DNA of 64,000 nt from Chaetomidium leptoderma. Its lineage: Eukaryota > Ascomycota > Sordariomycetes > Sordariales > Chaetomiaceae. The translations under genes were made by a program, and so were the position numbers. Positions 12,555-21,407 of the stretch are shown here, in pieces (position 1 is the first letter of the stretch; every line of letters starts with the position of its first letter). The DNA lies in the NCBI GenBank assembly GCA_033296705.1, contig MU856846.1:62001-126000 (forward strand), written 5' to 3'. The notes beneath the pieces were generated by a model, which saw only the letters and a program-made list of their open reading frames with translations, was not told the DNA's origin and made no database searches.

Positions 12555-13828
12555 ATGGCCAACTCCAAGTATGAATGTCCATCATCAAACTTTCAAATCA
12601 GTGGCTAATGTTTGGAACCCAAAGGTTCGAATATGTCAAGCACTTCGAGCAACCCGACAATCTCCTCCCCAACACGTGGGTTGTAGTCAGAATCGACGGG
12701 CGAGGTTTCACCAAGTATGACTGCATCCATGCTTCTTCCTCTCGCATGTTATATGTTGCATGAGCTTGAGCCGGTCTAACCCCAAGTAACCAAGGTTCGC
12801 AAGCAAATATGCCTTTGAGAAGCCAAACGACAAGCGCGCTCTCGAGCTCATGAATGCTGCCGCCAGGGCAGTCATGGCCGAGCTCCCAGACATCACCATT
12901 GCATACGGAGTTAGCGATGAATACAGGTATGTTCTTGTCTAATGCTCCAGTTTCCAGCATCTGTTAACATGCCCGTCTAGCTTTGTCTTCCACAAAACAT
13001 GCAGTCTCTTTGAGCGTCGCTCCAGGTAGGTCCTCGACGTGAGCCTTCCCTCTGGTTCGTATGGCTGAATCCTACAGCAAATTGGTCTCGACCATCGTCT
13101 CTACCTTCACCGCGTACTATGTGCACCTCTGGTCGACTTACTTCCCGGACACCCCCATATCCCCCCCACTACCCAGCTTCGACGGCCGGGCAGTGTGCTA
13201 CCCAACGGTGCAGAACCTGCGAGATTACATGAGTTGGAGGCAGGTTGATTGTAGGCGCCCTTTTCTGTATATTGGCCCGGCTTTGTGCTGACCATCATCC
13301 AGGCCATATCAACAATCTTTACAACACGACCTTTTGGGCCCTCATCCAATTGGGGGGGATTGATGCCACTGAGGCTGAGAAGACTTTAAAGGTAAGCCGT
13401 CTTGCCATTGTCAACGGGCCCCTACAGCTAAGTTACGGAAATGCAAGGGGACGTATTCCGCGGACAAAAACGAGCTTCTGTTTTCGAAATTCGGCATAAA
13501 CTACAACAACGAGCCCGAGATGAATAAGAAGGGCAGTGTTGTGTTCCGAGACGTAAGTGTATTCCAACCACCTCGATCAATGTATCCAAGCGACTGAAGA
13601 TGAGGCTAGTATGAGCTGGTAGAGCCTGGCACACACAACACCACCATCGAAGCAGATAACCTGGCAGAGCCGGTTCAACAATCAAAAACGCAGTCCGAAA
13701 ACGAGAGGAAACGACGAGCAAAGGCACGGATCGTGGTGGAACACCTTGACATTATCAAGGACGATTTCTGGGACCGCCGGCCTTGGTTGCTCTCAAACAA
13801 GCCGGGTAAGGCCCCTAAGGAGCCTTGA
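12555..13828 (+). CDS. thg1: tRNA(His) guanylyltransferase
   Basis: Thg1 adds the essential extra guanylate to the 5' end of tRNA-His by 3'-to-5' polymerisation. The gene is cut into eight exons: 12555-12568, 12625-12714, 12795-12926, 12981-13025, 13078-13250, 13303-13391, 13448-13552 and 13610-13828. They join in one frame to give 288 aa. The protein begins MANSKFEYVKHFEQ and carries the palm motif VVVRIDGRGFTK (about residues 24-35), ITIAYGVSDEYSFVF with the metal-binding Asp/Glu, and SFDGRAVCYP. All seven introns are 52-80 nt, and nearly every one has an evident donor and branch site. Exon 1 is only 14 nt. The gene is convergent with TMA23. I am confident of the family and fairly confident of every border, because each restores conserved protein. 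Confidence 0.95.
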
Positions 13829-14079
13829 AGACCGACTTTGGACACGACGTAGTCTATGACCACAGGCCCCCCCCGAGGCCCGGCAAATTCTTTGCCGCGA
13901 CTGAGTCCGCCTTTGCTGCGGACCGCAAACCCAGCGTCCCCGGAAGGCGCGTAGGTTGCACTGAAGTAGACGGGGCTGCTCGCGACTCTAATGGTCCACA
14001 GCTCCTGGTACACAACACCAGGTTGGCCTGATGCCATCCGACCACATGTGGAGAACGGAACAATATAAGTTCGAGCCCT

Positions 14080-14808
14080 TCATCCCTGATCGGACTTTTG
14101 CAGCGCGCCACCCTCCCGTTTCCTCCTTTTGGCCTCCTTCCGTGCCCTCCTCTCCTCTCTCCTAGCGCGCCTTTCTCCTTTTGTCTCGTTTGCCTTTGTC
14201 TGCTTCTTCAACTCCTTCTTTGCCGCCCTCTTGACAGCCTTGCGCGCTACCTCGGCCTCAGCAGCCCTTTTTGCCGCCTTGTCCGACTTCCGTAGCCTCC
14301 TCGCAAGCTTCCTCGCCTGCCTCTCCGCCCTGCTCTCGCCCCGCCTCTCTTCCCTCCTCCTCCTCCGCAACACAGACGACGACGAGGACGACGATGACGG
14401 CCCTTGGCCGTCCTCCGAGGTCGCGGGTGTCGCAGTCGCCGCCGCCTCCTCCTCAAACTCCACGGTCCCGTCCAGCAGGCCGCCGCGCACAAACGACGCG
14501 TAGAGCCCGCTCGCGCCCGTGTATTTGCCGTTGGGCTGGCTGCTCGCGATGGCGTCCAGCTTGCCGCGCGTGACCGACTGCACCACGGCGCCCTTCTTGG
14601 ACGTCGTGTCGAGGCCCTTGAGCTTCTGGTCAAAGGCGTGCAGCCACCACTGGTCGCTCGTGTAGTGCGGCTTCTGGCCGACGCCGCGGCCGTCGGTGTT
14701 GCGCGAGAGGAGGAGCGGCTTGGACAGGCCGATCTGGCTGTCGGTCGGGTGGAGCGAGAAGCCTTTGCCCCGCCATCCTTGGGCTTTGAGGAGGGCGGCT
14801 GCGTCCAT
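14080..14808 (-). CDS. tma23: G-patch protein, Tma23-like ribosome biogenesis factor
   Basis: An intronless 242-aa protein. The N-terminus (AALLKAQGWRGKGFSL, then the GVGQ...WWLHAFDQKLKGLD region, about residues 4-70) resembles yeast Tma23, a nucleolar G-patch protein linked to small-subunit ribosome assembly. After a short acidic and serine-rich linker, the last ~100 residues are extremely Arg/Lys/Ala/Glu-rich, probably a long charged helix with nuclear or nucleolar targeting. It ends 251 bp from the THG1 stop, tail to tail. The identification rests on the N-terminal third, since the tail is low complexity. Confidence 0.75.
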   Translation of the reverse strand: MDAAALLKAQGWRGKGFSLHPTDSQIGLSKPLLLSRNTDGRGVGQKPHYTSDQWWLHAFDQKLKGLDTTSKKGAVVQSVTRGKLDAIASSQPNGKYTGASGLYASFVRGGLLDGTVEFEEEAAATATPATSEDGQGPSSSSSSSSVLRRRRREERRGESRAERQARKLARRLRKSDKAAKRAAEAEVARKAVKRAAKKELKKQTKANETKGERRARREERRARKEAKRRKREGGALQKSDQG

Positions 14809-14987
14809 GGTGATTGTTTTTTTTGCGGCGGGTGGTGGTGGGTTACCGCTGATATATAGGCTCCGTCATGGGTATCGTGAGGTGGTTGGGGCTACCTGGG
14901 CGGAAATCGCATCGTGGAATCTGGCATTGAGAACCTTGTTGAGAATTGGGGGATGGGAAACCGAGTCGAGACAAAATTTTGGCTTGG
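14809..14987. promoter_or_regulatory. TMA23 upstream region
   Basis: The TMA23 promoter and 5' leader must lie between its start codon and the inverted-repeat element that begins about 180 bp away. The insertion may therefore sit close to the promoter. Confidence 0.5.
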
Positions 14988-15598
14988 CAAATACCCGTTG
15001 GTTAGTGGGGCTTTGTAAATTTCCACTTCTACTCTCCTACGGAGAGTTAGGGTCAAAATCGCTAGACAGGCCAAAATTACCGGACAAGGGTTACGTATAG
15101 ACATCCATACATAACCCTGACTTTTAAAACCATTGCATCTCAATAACTAAGGAGTAAAAAGATAAAAGTATACTTATAGTATCTTATCTAAGTCTATATA
15201 GTTATTTCCCCTTTCGTATCTTTTTATTAGAAGCTCTTGTTGTAGTATAAAACTAGTATAGTAAAGATAGAAGTCGGTAGAACTAAGAACCTTCTCTTTT
15301 TATAGGGGAATCTTACCTTTTTAAAGGGAAAGAAGAGTATTTAGATTCAGAGTAAGCTTAAAACTTCAAGGTCGTTTAATTATATTACTAAGAATCTATC
15401 TTCTAAATTTGATTAATAGAAACCTTTTTTCTATCGAGTTGTTAGTATTCGATGTTCTGTACTAACAATATTGTATAGGGTTCACACCAAATTTTGGTGT
15501 GTCCGGGTGTTTTGGCCTGTCCAGCGATTTTGACCCCAACTCTCCGCAGGAGAGTGGAAGTGGAAATTTACAAAGCCCCACTAACCAACGGGTATTTT
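14988..15598. mobile_element. AT-rich non-autonomous element with terminal inverted repeats (MITE-like relic)
   Basis: The segment 14991-15086 is repeated in inverted orientation at 15500-15595; I count 89 of 96 positions identical. Between the arms lie about 400 bp of strongly AT-rich, TpA-rich sequence with no coding capacity. Five of the seven arm differences are transitions in which the left arm carries T or A where the right arm carries C or G. That is the pattern left by repeat-induced point mutation or cytosine deamination. I see no convincing target-site duplication and no transposase. I infer a decayed non-autonomous DNA transposon, but a plain inverted duplication remains possible. 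Confidence 0.7.
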
Positions 15599-15994
15599 GG
15601 CAGCTGATGTGGGGGTAAAACTTCTTGGCGAGACTTACCAAAAGCGGTTGGGGGGCAGTCAGCACTGTATGAACACGGCCCTCGATTATTTTACATGTCG
15701 AAACAGGGCCTTCTTTCAAGATCTCCCATCTCTAACTATTTCTACCACAACAGAGGGGTCTGTTGCACCATTTGCACCGTGGATTCGACGGAAAATGTCC
15801 CACCAAGAACAACCTGCAAAGCTATGCCGGATAAGCGCGCAAGGTCATCAGAAGTCGAACTGCCCTTCACAAAAGTATGTATTCTGTAAAAGTTTGGGTC
15901 AAGATTACATCAAGTCAAACTACCTCTTCGGAGCATTGGATTCATGAGGAATCAGCTACGCTCCCAAGAACATGATATCCTGTGGTTTTCGCCG
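15599..15994. other. intergenic, 3' flank of the carboxylesterase
   Basis: The space between the inverted-repeat element and the esterase stop codon holds only an unrecognised 116-codon open frame (15597-15947 plus) without supporting features. Confidence 0.5.
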
Positions 15995-17914
15995 CTATGG
16001 ACTCCGAGGCGTGATGAAATCGAGCTCTAGGGGATATTCTGCCCATATCGTCATCCCCTCCTCGCGCCAAGTGTCGGCCTCGATGTGGTTGTTGAGCTGG
16101 TCAGGCTCATTTGTCGCGTTCCAGACCATGTTGACGGGCTTCTCGAGCGTGTACTTGGGCCACACGGGCATGTCCTTGACTAATTCCGGTGGTTAGCGTC
16201 TCGCGCATTCAAGACTGGAACATTTGGAGACCCTACGCTTGACTGCGTTCGGATCTCCAGCATACACATAGGCAATGAGCTGCGCGGGGATCTGGTGTGA
16301 GAGCTCCAGGTGTGCGCTCGAGTTCGCCGCCACCGGCGGGTTGTTCCCATACAGGTCATACTCGCGCGGGTACCGGAAGAAGTAGGAATATTCGCACCCG
16401 TGGCCCGCGAAGCCCGGCTTGCGCGCGTTCAGCACGATCGGAATCGACGTCGGCCATGTGTCGAACCTAGCCCACACATTAACAACCTGCGCGTCAGCGA
16501 CATGGACACTGGAGAGCACAAATCCCGCAGAGTGGTGTCTCTCATACCTATACGAGTAAAACGGCATTCCGTACTCGGCAAACTTCTTTGCAAACACTCG
16601 CCGGCCGTAAATCAACCCAAAGTCGCCCATCATGGCGCCGATGCGCCGGTACTGCAGACCTCACTTCATCCCCGCGGCCTCGAGACCATCGCAGAAGCTC
16701 GGGTTGGGTGATGACCACGCGTACGGCGGCCTGGGCCCGTCGACTGGATACGTGCGAAAGACGAGATCGAGCGTCTCGGGCCGCGCCATCGGCATGAGGG
16801 CGCTGGCCCCCGCGCGGAGCTGCTCCTCGGTCTGGATCCCATTCGGAGTGCCTCTAGTGAGAGACTCCGAGTATTCAAAGCCCTCGTCGCTGTTGGTGCC
16901 CGACAGCAGCGTCAGGTCCCGCGGAAACTCGCCCGCCAGCAGCTGCACCGTGGGCGGCTTGGCGATGAAGTCGTCGTCAGTCGCTGGGTACCACGTCAAG
17001 ACGCCGCCGACCTTGTTGCCGGCCTCGTACAGCTCGGGGACTGGCGTGTTCCGGATACAGTCGAGCGAGTCGCCAGTGACGGCGTCGAGGCAGCCCGTGT
17101 GGTTGAGCAGGGCAGCGTAGTTGCCCACCTGGCGGCTGTCGTCGGCGCGGTACGTGTTCACGACCCCGACCGAGCTGCTGATCATGATGGCGCCGCGGAA
17201 GAGGCTCTCCCCGCTCTTGCCACCGTAGGCGAGGATCTGAGCGGCGACCGAGGTGGCGCCGGCAGACTGGCCCCACAGCGTCACCTTGTCGGGGTCGCCG
17301 CCGAACGCGGCGATGTTCTCCTGAATCCAGCGCAGGGCCTGGCGCTGGTCCTTGAGCCCGAGGTTGGCGATGCCTGCGGCCGCGGCCTCCTTGCCGCCGG
17401 GGAAGCCGAGAACGCCGACGCGATAGTTGAGCGTCACGGCCATGATGGGCATGCCCTGGCCGACGCTGGCCTGGACCACGTACGAGAAGTTGGAGTTGAA
17501 GTCGGCCCCGAAGCCGTCGTAGAAGCCGCCGCCATACAACCACACGGCCACGGGCAGCAGCTTGTCCTTGGATTCGACTTTGGCGAGGCTAGCCCTCGAG
17601 GGCCGCACGATGTTGAGGTTCAAGCAATCCTCAGATACCTGCGTGACGTTGGTGACCTCGGCGGCCAGCTTGTCGGGCGGGTAGCAGACGGCGCCGTTCC
17701 ACTCTGCCGAGCGGGCTCCCTTCCATGACTCGGTCAGGGGCTCGGGTTTCCTCCACACTCGAGATCTGGCAAAGGGGATTCCGAGGAAGAGTTCCTGGTC
17801 GAATTCGGCGAGGTAGCGGCCAAGGTAGGTCCCGTTGCGGGTTTTGGCGGTAAGCCCCTCGGCGCAGGCCGCAACCGCGACCGCGGGCAGGAGAGCCAGG
17901 AAAGGTAGTTTCAT
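15995..17914 (-). CDS. secreted type-B carboxylesterase/lipase, interrupted by one in-frame TGA
   Basis: This alpha/beta-hydrolase would cleave carboxylic esters outside the cell. A signal peptide covers about residues 1-18. Visible landmarks are the oxyanion-hole GGGF in AVWLYGGGFYDG, the nucleophile motif GQSAG (Ser), and an acidic region GTNSDEGFEYSES. A candidate catalytic His lies in AHLELSHQIP near the C-terminus. Exons are 17914-16548, 16466-16237 and 16179-15995; both introns have good branch sites, and the coding length is 594 codons. Codon 418, however, is TGA (16661-16663). The conserved GLQYRRIGAMMGD block follows directly in the same frame, so the stop splits an otherwise intact enzyme. 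No in-phase intron removes it convincingly. It may be a recent pseudogene, a strain-specific stop or a sequencing error. Confidence 0.82.
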
Positions 17915-18527
17915 TTTAGTTGTTTGGTTGGTTTATTAGAGTTGGGGCACTCACCAAGTGCCTGGCTTGGCCACAACTCGGTGAAGATGGCAGGCCACGG
18001 GGTTTTATACTTGCAATTTTGCTCCAATCCGAGGCATCTGACATTCGTGAATTCGATGGCTAAATGAAACGCGCTCCCGGGCCGTAAATCGCGGTCGTCC
18101 TTGAGAACCCCCACAATCCTTCGGGGGGACGTGGGCATCCTTCGGCGTCCTTCGAGGAGGCATGGGCATCCTCCGAAGGGACATGGTTATCCAAAAAGGG
18201 GCATGGGCCGTCCCTTCACGCCGATGCGGACGGACTATGCAAGGGGTTTGCAGGTCCTCGACTCTGGGTTCATACGATGCCAAGGCGAGACAGACCGGGG
18301 CGGAACGGTAAGACGGGATGAAAGCGCCGCGATGAAGCATTGTTAAATCCGGGCCGCCCTCGTTGTGTGCCGCTTGGGAACCCACGTGGGAAAGGGAAAG
18401 GAGAAGGAAAAGGAGTGATAGCATTGACTATTCAAAGGTAGAAAAGAAAAGAGTCCGACTCCCTCCTTGTCAGAGAGCCACCCACCCCTTTAGTTGAGAA
18501 AACCGGCTCACAACGCCAGCAACGTTA
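17915..18527. promoter_or_regulatory. esterase upstream region
   Basis: This spacer lies between the esterase start and the stop of the next minus-strand gene. It contains the degenerate 21-bp tandem repeat listed separately. No other element is recognised. Confidence 0.5.
18118..18211. repeat. degenerate 21-bp tandem repeat, four copies plus a partial copy
   Basis: The copies are 18118-18138, 18149-18169, 18170-18190 and 18191-18211, with a 10-bp partial unit at 18139-18148. They share a CCTTCG-type start and a GGCATGGGCAT-type end. They lie about 200-300 bp upstream of the esterase ATG, so they could be binding sites or simply a decayed minisatellite. Confidence 0.7.
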
Positions 18528-20658
18528 TCAGGGGTTTCGCATGTACCCAACCGGGACTCGAACAGTGAACGGCTTCCAGATGACGTCTCCGGCAAATGCT
18601 CTCGCCAACCCCTTTATCGACCCCCAGGTCAGGCTGGGATACGGCAACGGCGAGTCGTGCCATTTTCCGAAGCCCTCAACCCAACCACCCCCCTTCCCAA
18701 AAGCACCCCATAGCAATCGCAGGCCAGAGCCAAGCCAACCACCAAGTAGGTTCCTGACCGCATACGCCAGGAACATCATGACCTTGACAATCCCAATAAC
18801 AACCGCAATGACGGTGACCAACACCTCGAGCACGAAAAGGACCGCCTCCCGGACGACATACTGGACCACCCCAAGCAGCCCATACTGCAAAATCAGCAGG
18901 ACATCGCTGGCGACCGGGCTGTACCGTGCCAGGAAACTGAGCAACAACCAAGCCCCCGCGGCATATGCCGCCCAGCGTCCCTGCAAGAGGGAGTTCCACA
19001 TGCGCTCGCGCTTGTTCTCGCGGACCCAGTCGTCCAGAGTCGGGTAGTGATCGCTTTCCTCCCCAGATTCATCGTATCCGCCGCTGTAGTACGCAACATG
19101 GGATTTCAGGACGGTGGTAATATTCTCCCCGCTGGCGGCGCCCGTTTCGGGGTCAATCTGGCCGACTGTCGCAAAGCGCTGGAGCAGGGGCCAGAGGATG
19201 ATTTGGACTTTGCCTATGCGAGATTGGCGGCGCCAAACGTCTTGGACGCTGCTCTTATTATCTGCTTCTTCCTTCTCCTCGTTCCCTCGGCCCATCACGC
19301 GCCTCCGGGCTGCTTTGAGTTGGGTGAGCGCCGAGGCAGCTATCGCCTCTCCTCGGGCTCTGAAAGTTTGAGGGGTGGATCGGGCCTCTCTCCATTGTTG
19401 CCTGCGGCTGCATTCTGCCCTCCACTTTGCCTCGGCGTCCATGTCGGCTGCCTTTCCCGCAGCCTCGGACGCCTTGTAGATGTCGGTATCGACGCTTTGT
19501 TGGTCAATAGTATCCCACACCTCGCCGGGGGGTGGCAGCGAGAAGCAAAAGATATTGCGCGACCAGCGGGTGCCGATAGACAGATATCCTGCTCCAGCAA
19601 CAACGGCGTGGAGATCTTGGTAGAAGCTGCGCAACGACGTGGCCTTGCTGGCCGGGAAGTGCTTGTCCATGAGGCGGACCAGGGGCAGGAGCAGCTCCGT
19701 CAACTGTAGCGTGAGCTGGTCAACGCAGGGCCAAAACTCTGGCGTCAGGATCGCGCCGGCGAGGATGGTGCGGACGCACTGAGAGCGTAGTTTGGTGCGC
19801 TGGTAGCCTGTGTTGGGCGAAAATGGTAAGCAAATATATCCAGGGGGTCCACAAAGTAAACAAGGGGCACTCACCTTCATGCTCGATGGTACACTTATCC
19901 TGCGCCACCAGCATATCCTTCTGCACCTTGTCCGCCCCAAACAGCAAGTCATCAAACACATTCGTCTCCAACACCTTCGCGATAACCCCCATAACAAGAA
20001 ACTGCCGAAGCTTCCTCTCCACCAACAACACATCCCACCCGCCCCTGTTGTTATCCTGCATGGCAACCTGCGCAACAAACCACATAAACTTATCCGAAAA
20101 CCCCCCTTCCAACCACACAAGCCCCTTCTCCTCACCCCCGACCCGCACCGGCAGATCCCCATACCCAAAATACCTCCACACAAACTCCCCCACCCGCACA
20201 AGCAGGTCCGTATAGGCCACCTCAAACCATTCACCATCAAACTCCTCCTCGGGCCAGCGCATCTCCAACTCCCCCTCGGGCCAGCGCACCTCACTAAACC
20301 GCGTCCTCGTCGGCCGCCACCCGTCACCACCCCCGACCAACTCCCCCAGCCCCCGTTTCTGACGACGACCATTCCCGCTTCCAAACCCTCCCCACCCCTC
20401 CAACCAGCTGAAGAACCGGCCTCCCCCAGCGCGGCCACCACCACCACCACCACCACCGGAAGAAGCAGATGCGGGAGGAGAAGGTGCAGATGAAGGCGCA
20501 GAAGATAGCGCAGAAGAAGAAGAAGCCGCAGAAGAAGCAGAATCCACAGAAGAAACAGCCGCAGAAGAAGCAGCCATAGAAGAAGAAGAAGCTTGTCTGC
20601 GCGGGCGGCGGCGGCGCGAGGATGTGCCGCCACGGGAGTGGAGGTTGTCAGGATTCAT
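18528..20658 (-). CDS. uncharacterised fungal membrane protein (687 aa)
   Basis: I do not recognise this protein. Exons are 20658-19875 and 19807-18528, joined over a 67-nt intron (GTGAGT...ACAG) that restores the frame. Residues 1-100 are low complexity: Arg/Ser-rich, then Ala/Ser runs and a poly-Gly patch. The middle (about 110-330) is a well-ordered helical region with conserved-looking blocks such as FDDLLFGADKVQKDM and CVRTILAGAILTPEFWP. Then come a charged coiled stretch (RRQQWREA, QLKAARRRV) and, near residues 545-630, a cluster of three or four hydrophobic segments. A C-terminal cytosolic-type tail follows. The 5' leader holds a (CAA)n tract. A membrane-contact or lipid-handling role is possible but unsupported. 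Confidence 0.8.
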
Positions 20659-21407
20659 TTCGTGTTGTTTCGGGGGTTGTCTGTTGAATTGTTGGGATAT
20701 TTCTTGTTGTTGTTGTTGTTGTTGTTGTGGTGGTGGTGGTGTCTGGGATGGGATGTGTCCCTCCTAAACGTTCGTTATGCTTCTTGTCGGAACCCAAGTA
20801 GTCAGCCTAGGATTATCTCCTTGGAGTGCTGAGGATGTCGCATTGTGGGGGAGAGAGAAAGGCCCGAGGTGATTGTGCACTTACTTGGTTTGATGTGATA
20901 GCTGCAACAAAGACAGCTAGCTAGCTTAGCTCTGCTGAGTTCGGATGGCTGCGACAAGAGAAGCTTTGTGCAAACAAAGGGCGTTCGACGGAAGTGGGAA
21001 GGCATCGTGCCCAAAGACAAAGAGCGCATCCGGAGAAGGAAATGGAAGACCGCCCTAGCCAGAGCAAACCCGGCGACATTCCAGCTACCCTACACAGCTT
21101 GGAAGACAGGTAAAAATAACCCCGTTCTCATTGTGATACATGTAGTATACTACAGAGTAAAGCCCCAACAAAACCAGAAACCCACGCTGCTTTCAAAGTG
21201 GCTGATAGAACGCTGACAGAGCCACCGATGACCCCAGTCGCTAGAAGCTAGCCGTGCCACAGTAGGCTGCGTTGTTTTCGTTTCATAACCCCCATACAGT
21301 TTGACCAACAGGGGCCACACACTCAGCCCGGTCCTAACACCCGCATGTCCCTACCCTCCTCCGCCCTACAGCAGAACGCCGATAATAACACGCTACCGCC
21401 ATGGACT
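20659..21407. promoter_or_regulatory. promoter region of the 687-aa membrane protein; RSC4 3' flank
   Basis: Both neighbours are on the minus strand, so this holds the promoter of one and the 3' end of the other. A TTG array at about 20704-20727 reads as (CAA)n in the leader of the membrane-protein mRNA. Nothing else is recognised. Confidence 0.5.

Noticed and set aside
14988..15598. Intact Tc1/mariner-type transposon
   Set aside because: The interior has no transposase frame, and no TA or other target duplication is evident at the ends.
16661..16663. Selenocysteine or programmed readthrough at the esterase TGA
   Set aside because: Most ascomycetes lack selenocysteine machinery, and the following bases (GGT) are not the CTA context favouring readthrough, so a mutation or sequencing error is simpler.
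18541..18575. tRNA-like B-box (TTCGAGTCCCGG on the minus strand)
   Set aside because: No matching A-box or acceptor stem, and it lies in the conserved end of the 687-aa protein's coding region.
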